The notes: generated from the letters alone by a model not told the origin. Counted from the stretch's first letter, positions 1-9,185 are shown. The stretch is DNA of 64,000 nt from Pseudomonas sp. RSB 5.4 (GCF_037126175.1 NZ_CP146986.1:1013501-1077500); one strand, 5' to 3'. Numbers and translations: made by a program.

Positions 1-2
1 TG

Positions 3-3000
3 GGCGTCGAGCTGACACTCGCCGAGTTGTTCGCCAACCCCGAGCTGGCCGCCGTCGCCGAGGTGTTGAGCCGGGCGGGGCGCAGCACCTTGCCGGAGAT
101 TTTGCCGGCGCCCCGCGATCAGCTATTGCCGCTGTCTTTCGCTCAGCAACGCCTATGGTTCCTGGCGCAGATGGACGGCGGCAACAGCGCCTACAACATC
201 CCGGTCGGTTTGCGCCTGCGCGGTCGACTGGATGAAGACGCGCTGCAACGGGCACTGGCACGCATCGTCGCGCGTCACGAAACCCTGCGCAGCCGCTTCA
301 GCCAGATCGACGATCAGCCGCAGGTGCGGATTCTGCCGGCCGACACCGGTTTGTTGCTGCCGGTAGAAGACCTGCGCCGGCACCCGCAGGCTGACAACGC
401 CTTGCGCGGCCTGATCGAGGAGCAGGCCTGCGCATCCTTCAATCTGCAGCACGATGCGCTGCTGCGCGGACGTCTGGTGCGTCTGGCGGATGATCATCAT
501 GTGCTGTTGCTGACGCTGCACCACATCATCGCCGATGGTTGGTCGATGGGCGTGCTGACCCGCGAGCTGGCCGCGTTGTATCAAGCGTTCAGCCGTGGCG
601 AAGACGATCCGCTGCCGCCGCTGGCGCTGCAATACACCGACTACGCGGTGTGGCAGCGGCGCTGGCTCAGTGGCGAGGTGCTGCAGCGCCAGAGCGATTA
701 CTGGCAGCAGACCCTGGCCGGTGCGCCAGCCCTGCTGACCCTGCCCACCGACCGTCCGCGTCCGCCACAGCAGGACTATTCCGGCAGCCGCGTCGACATG
801 CTGCTCGATGAACAGTTGAGCGCCGGTTTGAAAGCCTTGTGTCAGCGTCGCGCGGTGACGCCGTACATGGTGATCATGAGCGCATGGGCGATGTTGCTCA
901 GCCGCTTGTCCGGGCAGAGCGACGTAGTGATTGGTTCGCCAGTGGCCAACCGCACCCGCGCCGAGATCGAAGGCCTGATCGGCATGTTCGTCAACACCCT
1001 GGCGCTGCGCATCGATACCTCGGGCGAGCCGAGCGGCGAGACGCTGCTGGCACTGGTCAAGGCGCAGACTTTGGACGCTCAGGCACATCAGGATCTGCCG
1101 TTCGAACAAGTGGTGGACATCAGCAAACCAGTCCGCAGTCTGTCGCACAGCGCGTTGTTCCAGACCATGCTCAGTTGGGACAACAACGACGGTCCTAGCC
1201 TGACCCTCGGCGACCTGACCCTGGAAGGCGTGGCCGGCGACAGCCACTTTGTGAAATTCGACCTGTCGCTGAGTCTTGGCGATTCGCACGACGGCATTCG
1301 CGGCTCGCTACGCTATGCCACGGCCTTGTTCGATGAGTCGACGGTGCAGCGTTTTGTCGGCTACTTCCAGCGGCTGCTGGCGGCGCTAATCAACGACGAT
1401 CAGGCCGTGCTTGCGCAAGTGCCGTTGCTGGACCGGCAGGAGCAGCAGCGCTTGCTCGTCGACTTCAATGCCAGTGAGGTCGATTGTCCGTTGGAGCAGC
1501 CGCTGCACGGCTTGTTTGAAGCGCAAGTGCGGCGCAAACCGGACGCCATCGCGCTGCAATCCGCGCAAGGCAACCTGACCTACCGCGAGCTCAATCAGCG
1601 CGCCAATCGCTTGGCCCAGCACCTGCGCGCGCAAGGTGTGCAGCCGGATGCGCGGGTGGCGATCTGCGTCGAGCGCGGGCTGGATCTGGTGGTCGGTCTG
1701 CTCGGCATCCTCAAGGCCGGTGGTGCGTATGTGCCGCTGGATCCGGGGTATCCGGCGGAGCGTCTGGCGTACATGCTCAAGGACAGCGCGCCGACTGCGG
1801 TGCTGGTGCAGACCGCTACTCGCGGGTTGTTCGATGACTCTGCCGTGACGCTGATCGACCTGAATCAGGACACTTGGCAACACCTGCCGGATCACGACTC
1901 GCCAGTGCCGGGTCTCAGCGCCTCGAACCTCGCGTACATGATCTACACCTCGGGCTCTACCGGGTTGCCGAAAGGCGTGATGATCGAGCATCGCAGCGCC
2001 TGCAACATGGTGCATTGGGGTTCGCAGATTTCGCCGCCGACCGAACACGGCGCGCTGCTGCAAAAAGCGCCGTTCAGCTTCGACAGTTCGGTGTGGGAGA
2101 TCTTCTGGCCGCTGTGTTCGGGGATGCGATTGGTACTGGCACGGCCGGACGGCAACCGCGATTCGGCCTATGTGGTGCAGACCATTCGCGAACAGCAGGT
2201 GACGGTGGTCAAGTTCGTTCCTGCGCTGCTGCAGCAGTTCATCGAACAGGATGGCGTCGAGCAGTGCACCAGCCTGACCGATGTACTTAACGGTGGTGGC
2301 GAACTCAGTGCAGCGCTGGCGCGTCAGGTGCGCGATCGCCTGCCGTGGGTGCGTTTGCACAATGTTTACGGCCCAACTGAAACCACGGTGGACAGCACGG
2401 GCTGGACGCTGGAACCGGACATGCCAGTGCCGGATAGCGTGGTGCCAATCGGCACAGCCTTGAGCAACACGCGGTTGTACGTGCTCGATGCGTATGGTCA
2501 ACCGGTGCCGCAAGGCGTCAGCGGTGAGTTGCACATCGGCGGCGTCGGCGTGGCGCGCGGTTATCACGGTTTGCCGGAAATGCAGGCCGAGCGCTTCATC
2601 GACAGCCCGTTTGTGGCGGGTGATCGCCTGTACCGCACGGGAGATCTGGCGCGCTACAACAATCACGGCGAGCTGGAATTCCTCGGCCGCAACGACTTCC
2701 AGATCAAGCTGCGTGGCTTGCGCCTGGAGCCGGGGGAAATCGAGGCACGGCTGATCGAACATCCGGCGATTCGCCAAGCGGTGGTGATGGTGCGTGATGA
2801 GCGTCTGGTGGCCTGGTACACCGTGCGTTCCGGCGTGGAAGCACCCAGTCTGGAGGCCTTGCGCGCGCATGTGCTGGAGCGCCTGCCGGAATACATGGTG
2901 CCCGGCGCGTTTGTGCGGCTCGACGCTTTGCCACTGACGCCGAACGACAAGATCGACCGTAAAGCCCTGCCGGAACCGGGAGCGGACGCCGTGATCAACC

Positions 3001-4967
3001 GCCCATACGTGGCGCCACAGGGTGAAGTCGAAACCGCGCTGGCGCAGATCTGGGGTGAAGTCCTCGGCGTCGAACAGGTCGGTCGCCATGACAACTTCTT
3101 CGAACTGGGCGGGCATTCGTTGCTGGCGGTGAAGCTGGTCAATCTGCTGCAACGGGCCGGGCTGCCACTGTCGCTGGCCGAACTGTTCCAGCATCCGAGC
3201 GTCGAGTCTGCCGCTGCGCTGCTCAGTCAGGGCGAGGCGGTGAGTCAGCCTGAAGGGCTGGTCGTGGTGCGTGCCGGGACGCACGGCACGCCGCTGTTCC
3301 TGATGCACGAATTCAGCGGCCGCGACGTGTATTTCCCGACGCTGGCCCAGCACATCGGTGGCGAGTTCCCGATTTACGGCCTGCCCGGCGTGCCGTTGGG
3401 GCAAGCGCAATTGCGCACGCTGGAGTGCATGGCGCAGCGCATGGTCGGGATCATCCGCGCCGTGCAGGCACATGGGCCGTATCGATTGGCAGGCTGGTCG
3501 TTCGGCGGGGTGCTGGCGCATGAGGTCGCGCAGCAATTGCTCGGCCTCGATGAGCCGGTGGAATTCATCGGCATGCTCGACAGCTACGCGCCAAACCCGC
3601 TCGCCCAGGACAAGGCGCTGTGGAGCGGCGAGGGCCTCGACAAGCGCCAGTTGCTTGGCCATTGCCGTGGCCGTTCGCTGATGCTCGGTGCCGAAAGCGA
3701 GGCAGCACTGGCGGCGGTGCAAGCGCTGGAAGCGCAAGTCGAACAACTGGATTTCCCCGAGCTGTTCAAGCGCTGCCAGGCACAGCAACTGACCGATCCG
3801 GAACTGGCGACGGTCAGCGCGACGGACGCCTGGCATTACTTTGATCGCGAAGCGGCGCATCGCCTGGCGCTGGCGCATTACCGGGTCAGTCCGGCGAGCC
3901 AGACGATCCATCTGTTCCGTGCACAGGAGTTGATGGACGGCCAGTCGCTGCCGAGTCCGACGCGCGGCTGGGAGGAGCGCTTCGATATTGGTTTGCTGCA
4001 CTGCATCGACATCCCCGGCGATCACCGGACCATGATGAAGCACCCGCACATCCAGGCACTCGGCCAGGCCATTACCCAGGCGCTGGAAACCCTGGTGACG
4101 CCGGAGCCGACGCTGTATCAACCGCTGCTGACGATTCAGACCGGGCAGCCGGGGCATGCGCCGATTTTCTGTGTGCCGGGGGCGGGTGACAGTGTCACCG
4201 GGTTCATTCACCTGACCGAGGCCATCGGCCCGGAATGGCCGATCATCGGTCTGCAACCTCGCGGGCTGGACGGCGTCAGTGTGCCGCACAGCGCGGTCGA
4301 AGCCGCTGCCGCGTTCTACCTGCAGGCCATCGAGCAGATTCACCCGCAAGGGCCGTTGCACCTGATCGGCCATTCGTTCGGCGGCTGGGTGGCGCACGCC
4401 ATGGCCGCGCAGTTGCAGATGGCCGGGCGCGAGGTGGCATCGCTGACGTTGATCGACAGCGAGGCACCCGGTGGTGACGGCACGGCGGGCAAGCCGTACA
4501 CGGCCACTGCCGCGCTGCAACGGCTGATCGACACCCTGCAACTGTCCTGTGGCAAATCGCTGGGCATCGATCCTGCGACCTTCGCCAACGCCGATGACAG
4601 CACGCAACTGCGCCTGCTGCACGAAGGCATGGTGCGCGCCGGGGTGTTGTCGGAGCGGGCGGCGCCGAATGCGATGCACGGCCCGGTGCGGACCTTCGCC
4701 AGCGCCTTGCGCACGGTCTATCAACCGCGCCTGGCCTACACCGGGCCGGTGCGGCTGGTGCTGGTCGATGACCCGACGCTGGACGAGTGGGGCAATCAGC
4801 GCGAACAGGCCGCGGTGCTTGCAGGCTGGCAGCGGCAGGTCAGCGATCTGGCGGTGTGGTACGGGCCGGGCAACCACTTCACGATTCTCAAGGCGCCCAA
4901 CGTCTTCAGTTTCGCCGCGTGGTGGCATGACGGTCTGTCGCTGGCGGTCGGCGAAGTGCTGTCCTGA
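3..4967 (+). CDS. Non-ribosomal peptide synthetase, C-terminal part (C-A-T-TE-TE), partial at 5' end
   Basis: The frame is open to the window edge and the first residues (GVELTLAELFANPEL) are the end of a preceding carrier domain, so the start lies upstream. Counting from the codon at 27, a condensation domain carries HHIIADG near residue 165. An adenylation domain carries YTSGSTGLPKG near 640 and NDKIDRK near 980. A carrier domain has GGHSLL near 1030. Two thioesterases follow, with GWSFGG near 1155 and GHSFGG near 1448. Reading the ten specificity positions by eye gives D-S-W-K-L-G-V-V-D-K. A lysine at the fourth position would suit an acidic substrate, but that is inference. There is no epimerase domain. 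Tandem thioesterases are known from the last modules of Pseudomonas cyclic lipopeptide synthetases, so this is very probably the terminal module. The downstream MacAB-type exporter supports a secreted lipopeptide. Confidence 0.95.
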   Translation, partial: GVELTLAELFANPELAAVAEVLSRAGRSTLPEILPAPRDQLLPLSFAQQRLWFLAQMDGGNSAYNIPVGLRLRGRLDEDALQRALARIVARHETLRSRFSQIDDQPQVRILPADTGLLLPVEDLRRHPQADNALRGLIEEQACASFNLQHDALLRGRLVRLADDHHVLLLTLHHIIADGWSMGVLTRELAALYQAFSRGEDDPLPPLALQYTDYAVWQRRWLSGEVLQRQSDYWQQTLAGAPALLTLPTDRPRPPQQDYSGSRVDMLLDEQLSAGLKALCQRRAVTPYMVIMSAWAMLLSRLSGQSDVVIGSPVANRTRAEIEGLIGMFVNTLALRIDTSGEPSGETLLALVKAQTLDAQAHQDLPFEQVVDISKPVRSLSHSALFQTMLSWDNNDGPSLTLGDLTLEGVAGDSHFVKFDLSLSLGDSHDGIRGSLRYATALFDESTVQRFVGYFQRLLAALINDDQAVLAQVPLLDRQEQQRLLVDFNASEVDCPLEQPLHGLFEAQVRRKPDAIALQSAQGNLTYRELNQRANRLAQHLRAQGVQPDARVAICVERGLDLVVGLLGILKAGGAYVPLDPGYPAERLAYMLKDSAPTAVLVQTATRGLFDDSAVTLIDLNQDTWQHLPDHDSPVPGLSASNLAYMIYTSGSTGLPKGVMIEHRSACNMVHWGSQISPPTEHGALLQKAPFSFDSSVWEIFWPLCSGMRLVLARPDGNRDSAYVVQTIREQQVTVVKFVPALLQQFIEQDGVEQCTSLTDVLNGGGELSAALARQVRDRLPWVRLHNVYGPTETTVDSTGWTLEPDMPVPDSVVPIGTALSNTRLYVLDAYGQPVPQGVSGELHIGGVGVARGYHGLPEMQAERFIDSPFVAGDRLYRTGDLARYNNHGELEFLGRNDFQIKLRGLRLEPGEIEARLIEHPAIRQAVVMVRDERLVAWYTVRSGVEAPSLEALRAHVLERLPEYMVPGAFVRLDALPLTPNDKIDRKALPEPGADAVINRPYVAPQGEVETALAQIWGEVLGVEQVGRHDNFFELGGHSLLAVKLVNLLQRAGLPLSLAELFQHPSVESAAALLSQGEAVSQPEGLVVVRAGTHGTPLFLMHEFSGRDVYFPTLAQHIGGEFPIYGLPGVPLGQAQLRTLECMAQRMVGIIRAVQAHGPYRLAGWSFGGVLAHEVAQQLLGLDEPVEFIGMLDSYAPNPLAQDKALWSGEGLDKRQLLGHCRGRSLMLGAESEAALAAVQALEAQVEQLDFPELFKRCQAQQLTDPELATVSATDAWHYFDREAAHRLALAHYRVSPASQTIHLFRAQELMDGQSLPSPTRGWEERFDIGLLHCIDIPGDHRTMMKHPHIQALGQAITQALETLVTPEPTLYQPLLTIQTGQPGHAPIFCVPGAGDSVTGFIHLTEAIGPEWPIIGLQPRGLDGVSVPHSAVEAAAAFYLQAIEQIHPQGPLHLIGHSFGGWVAHAMAAQLQMAGREVASLTLIDSEAPGGDGTAGKPYTATAALQRLIDTLQLSCGKSLGIDPATFANADDSTQLRLLHEGMVRAGVLSERAAPNAMHGPVRTFASALRTVYQPRLAYTGPVRLVLVDDPTLDEWGNQREQAAVLAGWQRQVSDLAVWYGPGNHFTILKAPNVFSFAAWWHDGLSLAVGEVLS

Positions 4968-4986
4968 GTGTTGTTTCTCTATCAAG

Positions 4987-5005
4987 ACCCGGCCACTGGC
5001 CGGGT
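4987..5005. other. Perfect 8-bp hairpin between the NRPS and macA
   Basis: ACCCGGCC, a 3-nt loop, then GGCCGGGT. No T-run follows, so it is not a convincing intrinsic terminator. It may reduce read-through or protect the 3' end of the NRPS message, while macA and macB can still be cotranscribed. Confidence 0.5.
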
Positions 5006-5033
5006 TCATCCCTGAACGGACTTGTGGTTATTT

Positions 5034-6182
5034 ATGGAAAAGTCGAAGTTGCGCAAAGTCGGTATGGGGTTGGCGTTGGCGGCGGTGGTCGGGTTGGTGC
5101 TGTACACGGTGCAGGCACCCGCCGAAGCGCCGAAATACCAGACGGCACCGGTTGAACGCTCGGATATCGAAAACACCGTGCTTGCCACCGGTTTGCTCGA
5201 AGGCGTCAAGCAGGTGGACGTCGGCGCTCAGGTGTCGGGGCAGTTGAAGTCGCTCAAGGTCAAGGTCGGCGACAAGGTGAAGAAGGGCCAGTGGCTGGCC
5301 GAAATTGATCCGCTGGTGCTGCAGAACACCCTGCGTCAGGCGCAGGTCGATGAGGAAAACCTGCAGGCGCAAAAGCGTGCCACGCAAGCCCAGCTCAAGC
5401 AGACCAAAGCGATTTACGAGCGTTATCAGAATCTGCAGGAAGACGCCTCGATCTCGCGTCAGGATTTCGAGACCGCGCAATCGAACTACGAGGTGCAGCA
5501 GGCCAATCTGCTGTCGCTGGACGCGCAGATCAAAAGCGCGCACATCCAGATCGATACCGCCAAGGTCAACCTCGCGTATACGCGGATCGTCGCGCCGATC
5601 GACGGCGATGTGGTCGGCATCGTCACCCAGGAAGGCCAGACCGTGATTGCCAATCAGCTGGCACCCGTGCTGCTGAAACTGGCGGATCTGGACACTATGA
5701 CCATCAAGGCCCAAGTGTCGGAAGCCGACGTGATTCACATTGCGCCGGGGCAGGAGGTGTATTTCACCATTCTCGGCGAGGACAAACGCTATTACGGCAA
5801 GCTGCGCGGCACCGAGCCGGCACCGCAGAACTTCCTCGAAACGCCGCCGGCCGGTACGCCGAAACAAAACACCGCGGTGTTCTACAACGCGCTGTTCGAG
5901 GTGCCCAACCCCGACCACCGCTTGCGTATCTCGATGACCGCGCAGGTGCGCATCGTCCTCGATACCGCGCAATCGGTGCTGACCGTGCCGGTGGCCGCGC
6001 TCGGGCCGCGCAACGCCGATGGCAGCTTTCCGGTGCGGGTGCTCGACGCCAAGGGCCAGGCGCAGTCGCGCAACGTACAGACCGGGATCAACAACAACGT
6101 CAAAGTGCAGATCAATCAGGGCCTCAGCGAAGGCGAGCGGGTGGTGATCGGTGATCCGTTGCCCGCCGTGGCGGGGGCTTGA
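5034..6182 (+). CDS. macA: MacA-type periplasmic adaptor (HlyD/RND family) of lipopeptide exporter
   Basis: 382 aa. One N-terminal membrane segment (about residues 8-26) precedes a barrel-sandwich (lipoyl-like) half with VGAQVSGQLKSLKVKVGDKV, then a coiled-coil hairpin rich in Q, K and E (about 95-190), then the second half with YTRIVAPIDGDVVG and a C-terminal beta-barrel region. This is the usual MacA architecture and length. It would join an inner-membrane MacB to an outer-membrane channel not encoded here. I chose the ATG at 5034; an in-frame TTG lies 12 bases upstream. The stop overlaps the start region of macB, so the two are translationally linked. Its position after a lipopeptide synthetase matches known Pseudomonas clusters in which MacAB-like pairs export the lipopeptide. 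Confidence 0.9.
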   Translation: MEKSKLRKVGMGLALAAVVGLVLYTVQAPAEAPKYQTAPVERSDIENTVLATGLLEGVKQVDVGAQVSGQLKSLKVKVGDKVKKGQWLAEIDPLVLQNTLRQAQVDEENLQAQKRATQAQLKQTKAIYERYQNLQEDASISRQDFETAQSNYEVQQANLLSLDAQIKSAHIQIDTAKVNLAYTRIVAPIDGDVVGIVTQEGQTVIANQLAPVLLKLADLDTMTIKAQVSEADVIHIAPGQEVYFTILGEDKRYYGKLRGTEPAPQNFLETPPAGTPKQNTAVFYNALFEVPNPDHRLRISMTAQVRIVLDTAQSVLTVPVAALGPRNADGSFPVRVLDAKGQAQSRNVQTGINNNVKVQINQGLSEGERVVIGDPLPAVAGA

Positions 6183-6184
6183 GC

Positions 6185-8140
6185 ATGACGCAGCCGTTAC
6201 TGCAACTGACTGGCATCACCCGCAGTTTTACCGCCGGCGACCGTGAATTTCTCGCGCTGAAGGACATCAACCTGACGATCAATGCCGGAGAAATGGTGGC
6301 GATCATCGGCGCCTCCGGCTCCGGCAAATCAACCCTGATGAACATCCTCGGCTGCCTCGATTACGCCACCGCCGGCAGCTACAGGATCAACGGCCAGGAG
6401 ACCCGCGACCTCGATGATCAGGCGCTGGCTGAGCTGCGCCGCGATTACTTCGGTTTCATCTTCCAGCGCTATCACTTGCTGCCGCATTTGAGCGCGATGC
6501 ACAACGTCGAGATGCCGGCGATTTACGCTGGCATCCCCGCGCCGCAACGCCACGCCCGCGCCCGGGAATTGCTGGCGCGGCTGGGCCTTGATGGGCACCT
6601 GACTCACCGCCCGAGCCAGCTCTCCGGCGGTCAGCAGCAACGGGTGAGTATCGCCCGGGCCTTGATGAATGGCGGGGAAGTGATCCTCGCCGACGAACCC
6701 ACCGGCGCCCTCGACACCGCCAGCGGCAAGGAAGTGATGCGCATCCTGCTGGAGCTGCACGCGGCCGGGCACACGGTGATTCTGGTGACCCACGACCCGA
6801 AAGTCGCGGCCAACGCCGAGCGCATCATCGAAGTCAGCGACGGTGAAATCCTCAGCGACCGCCGCAACCAGCGCGATACCGGGCAACTGCCGGGTGAAGA
6901 CGTGCCGCCAAAACCCCCGGCGACCCGCCGCCTGGTGGCCAGCCTCGGGCTGTTCAAGGAAGCCTTCAACATGGCCTGGGTGGCGCTGATTTCACACCGC
7001 ATGCGCACCTTGCTGACCATGCTCGGGATCGTCATCGGCATCACTTCGGTGGTGTCGATTTCGGCGATCGGCGAGGGCGCGAAAAACTACGTGCTCAAGG
7101 ATATTTCGGCGATCGGCAGCAACACCATCGACATCTATTCCGGAACCAGTTTCGGCGACAAGCGCGCCGCCTCGATCGAGACACTGGTGCCGGCGGATGT
7201 CACCGCGCTGAATCAACTGTATTACGTCGACAGCGCCACCCCGGTGGTCGGCCGCAGCATGCTCCTGCGCTATCGCAACATCGACCTCGACGCGCAGATC
7301 AACGGCGTCAGCGAGCAGTATTTTCAGGTGCGCGGAATCAAACTGGAGGCGGGCATCACCTTCAGCGAGAGTGATGCACGGCGCCAGGCGCAGGTGGTGG
7401 TGATCGACTACAACACCCGGCATCGGCTGTTCGCCGAGGGCGTCGATCCGCTGGGCCAGGTGATCCTGATCGGCAACCTGCCGTGCACGGTGATCGGCGT
7501 GGCAGCCGAGAACAAAAACCTGTTTGCCTCAGGCAAGACCCTCAACGTCTGGGTGCCGTACGAAACCGCTGCCGGGCGCCTGCTCGGCCAGCGCTTCCTC
7601 GACAGCATCAGCGTGCGGATCAAGGACGGCCAGTCGAGCAAAGTCGTGGAAAATCACGTCACCCAATTGATGCTGCAACGCCACGGCATCAAGGACTTCT
7701 ACACCAACAACCTCGACAGCGTGATGCAGACCGTGCAGAAAACCAGCCGCTCGCTGGCCTTGCTGCTGTCGCTGATCGCGGTGATTTCGCTGGTGGTCGG
7801 CGGCATCGGCGTGATGAACATCATGCTGGTGTCGGTCACTGAGCGCACGCGCGAGATCGGCATTCGCATGGCGGTCGGCGCACGGCAGTCGGACATTCGT
7901 CAGCAGTTTCTGGTGGAGGCGGTGATGGTCTGCCTGCTCGGCGGGGCCATCGGCATTTCCCTGTCGTATGCCATCGGCCATCTGTTTTCGCTGTTCATCA
8001 AGGAGTGGGAGATGGTCTTCTCCATGGCCTCGGTGGTGACGGCGGTGATCTGCTCGACGCTGATCGGCATCGTCTTCGGCTTCGTCCCCGCGCGTAATGC
8101 ATCGCGCCTGGACCCGATCGAGGCGCTGGCGCGGGACTGA
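6185..8140 (+). CDS. macB: MacB-type ABC exporter (ATPase-permease fusion)
   Basis: 651 aa. The N-terminal ATPase has Walker A GASGSGKST (residues 42-50), signature LSGGQQQR near 146 and Walker B VILADEPTGALD near 167-178. A membrane segment near 272-294 leads to a periplasmic domain, and three C-terminal membrane segments follow from about residue 525, with the FtsX-like motif ERTREIGIRMAVGA. This is the standard MacB layout of four transmembrane helices. The ATG at 6185 follows the macA stop at once; an alternative TTG sits 6 bases upstream. Substrate by context: the peptide made by the upstream NRPS, exported as a mechanotransmission pump together with MacA. Confidence 0.93.
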   Translation: MTQPLLQLTGITRSFTAGDREFLALKDINLTINAGEMVAIIGASGSGKSTLMNILGCLDYATAGSYRINGQETRDLDDQALAELRRDYFGFIFQRYHLLPHLSAMHNVEMPAIYAGIPAPQRHARARELLARLGLDGHLTHRPSQLSGGQQQRVSIARALMNGGEVILADEPTGALDTASGKEVMRILLELHAAGHTVILVTHDPKVAANAERIIEVSDGEILSDRRNQRDTGQLPGEDVPPKPPATRRLVASLGLFKEAFNMAWVALISHRMRTLLTMLGIVIGITSVVSISAIGEGAKNYVLKDISAIGSNTIDIYSGTSFGDKRAASIETLVPADVTALNQLYYVDSATPVVGRSMLLRYRNIDLDAQINGVSEQYFQVRGIKLEAGITFSESDARRQAQVVVIDYNTRHRLFAEGVDPLGQVILIGNLPCTVIGVAAENKNLFASGKTLNVWVPYETAAGRLLGQRFLDSISVRIKDGQSSKVVENHVTQLMLQRHGIKDFYTNNLDSVMQTVQKTSRSLALLLSLIAVISLVVGGIGVMNIMLVSVTERTREIGIRMAVGARQSDIRQQFLVEAVMVCLLGGAIGISLSYAIGHLFSLFIKEWEMVFSMASVVTAVICSTLIGIVFGFVPARNASRLDPIEALARD

Positions 8141-8188
8141 TTGCCGAAGCTGATTGGCCGGGCTCGTGCCTGAAGTGCACAAATCGAA

Positions 8189-8219
8189 AGGGACGGGTGA
8201 TGAACCCGTCCCTGTTTTT
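8189..8219 (+). terminator. Rho-independent terminator after macB
   Basis: A perfect 10-bp stem (AGGGACGGGT / ACCCGTCCCT) with a 5-nt loop is followed by GTTTTT. It lies 49 bases after the macB stop and closes the NRPS-macAB transcript. Confidence 0.9.
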
Positions 8220-8230
8220 CGCTTTCCAAC

Positions 8231-8768
8231 TGTGGGAGCTGGCTTGCCAGCGATGGCGGTCTACCAGCCGACCAACCTCCCACCTGAATGCACGCATTCC
8301 AACTGTGGGAGCGAGCCTGCTCGCGAAAGCGGCCTCACAGTCGACCAGTCCCTGACTGAATGCACTCGATCAAATGGTGGGAGCTGGCTTGCCAGCGATG
8401 GCGGCCTCCCAGCCGACCAACCTCCCACCTGAATGCGCGCATTCCAACTGTGGGAGCGAGCCTGCTCGCGAAAGCGGCCTCACAGCTGACCAATCCCCAA
8501 CTGAATACACTCGGTCAAATGGTGGGAGCTGGCTTGCCAGCGATGACGGCTCACAAGCCGACCAACCTCCCACCTGAATGCACGCATTCCAACTGTGGGA
8601 GCGAGCTTGCTCGCGAAAGCGGCCTCACAGTCGACCAATCCTTGACTGAATGCACTCGGTCAGATGGTGGGAGCTGGCTTGCCAGCGATGACGGCCTACC
8701 AGCCGACCAATTCCCACCTGAATGCACTCAATCCAACTGTGGGAGCGAGCTTGCTCGCGAAAGCGGTC
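8231..8768. repeat. REP array: eight REPs of two alternating types, period about 145 bp
   Basis: Two kinds of REP alternate in one orientation. One has the stem core GAGC(T/C)TG-CTCGC (about 8310, 8449, 8592, 8738). The other has the core GCTGGCTTGCCAGC (about 8231, 8376, 8520, 8665). Each pair plus spacer is 143-146 bp long and is repeated nearly four times, with spacers holding short words such as GAATGCACTC. Reading frames crossing this block are by-products of the repeat and not genes. Confidence 0.9.
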
Positions 8769-8837
8769 TGCCAGACGACATCAAAACTACAGGAGCAATC
8801 CCGGTTCTCCACACACACCATAAACGCATCTCTGCAG

Positions 8838-8958
8838 CCACGTTTAAAGTACACGAACCGTTACGCCATACAGGCTACAACGCCTTGCGCCGTTACCTAC
8901 GCGTACGCCAGAATCCGCCGGCTTACACGACTATGGGTCGGGCTATATCGTTTCCCTG
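8838..8958 (+). repeat. Upstream half of dispersed element, copy 1
   Basis: This stretch is similar to the reverse strand of 56609-56720 and 60860-60980. The core from GGCTACAACGCC to CGCCGGCTT is nearly identical in all three. Two frames stay open through the core in every copy (peptides like GYNALRRYLRVRQNPPA and ATTPCAVTYAYARIRRL), so either a short coding tail or a constrained RNA is possible. It directly precedes the structured leader. Confidence 0.75.
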
Positions 8959-9145
8959 TCACTGAAAATCAGTGATCGGGTTTGGTAGCCCGTTTCTAAG
9001 TGTGATGGCGACACCGTGTGCAGTCCCTTTTCAGGGGCTCGATTTTATGGTGGCCATGCGTGGGGCTCCTTCGGGAGCGCCGGGTTTTCCTGCTTAGACC
9101 GGTCTACCAACCCGCGTATGGCCACCACCCTCGTTTGGTAGCGAG
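8959..9145 (+). ncRNA. Structured leader element, copy 1, upstream of DUF6124 gene
   Basis: Four foldable parts occur in order. (1) TCACTGA-AAA-TCAGTGA, 8959-8975. (2) CGGG-TTTGGTAG-CCCG, 8977-8992. (3) A continuous 16-bp stem pairs 9049-9064 with 9111-9126 and encloses the hairpin GCTCC-TTCG-GGAGC (9065-9078) and the segment CTACCAA (9104-9110). (4) CTCG-TTTGGTAG-CGAG, 9130-9145. The two TTTGGTAG loops are complementary to CTACCAA. A second copy at 56421-56608 on the minus strand keeps this plan with different bases in the stems. The element ends 41 bases before a DUF6124 start codon. It could be a leader RNA or a set of protein-binding sites; no known family was recognised. Confidence 0.65.
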
Positions 9146-9185
9146 AGTGATGGCTCCTTACTTTTGCTAAGCAGGAGCTTCATCC

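Noticed and set aside
4987..5005. Terminator after the NRPS gene
   Set aside because: Perfect hairpin but no T-run. macA begins 29 bases later and is expected to be cotranscribed. Kept only as a hairpin.
1386..5009. 1207-codon open frame on the minus strand across the NRPS
   Set aside because: Antisense shadow of a high-GC gene. The composition is rich in R, H and Q with no recognisable domain, while the plus strand encodes clear NRPS domains.
8360..8965. 201-codon plus-strand frame through the REP array
   Set aside because: It is made of repeated REP translations (LLAKAASQLTN-type). Only its last ~40 codons fall in the dispersed element and they are discussed there.
8959..9145. Retron or group II intron as explanation of the structured leader
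   Set aside because: No reverse transcriptase is encoded nearby, and the catalytic domain V motif and branch-point features are not seen.
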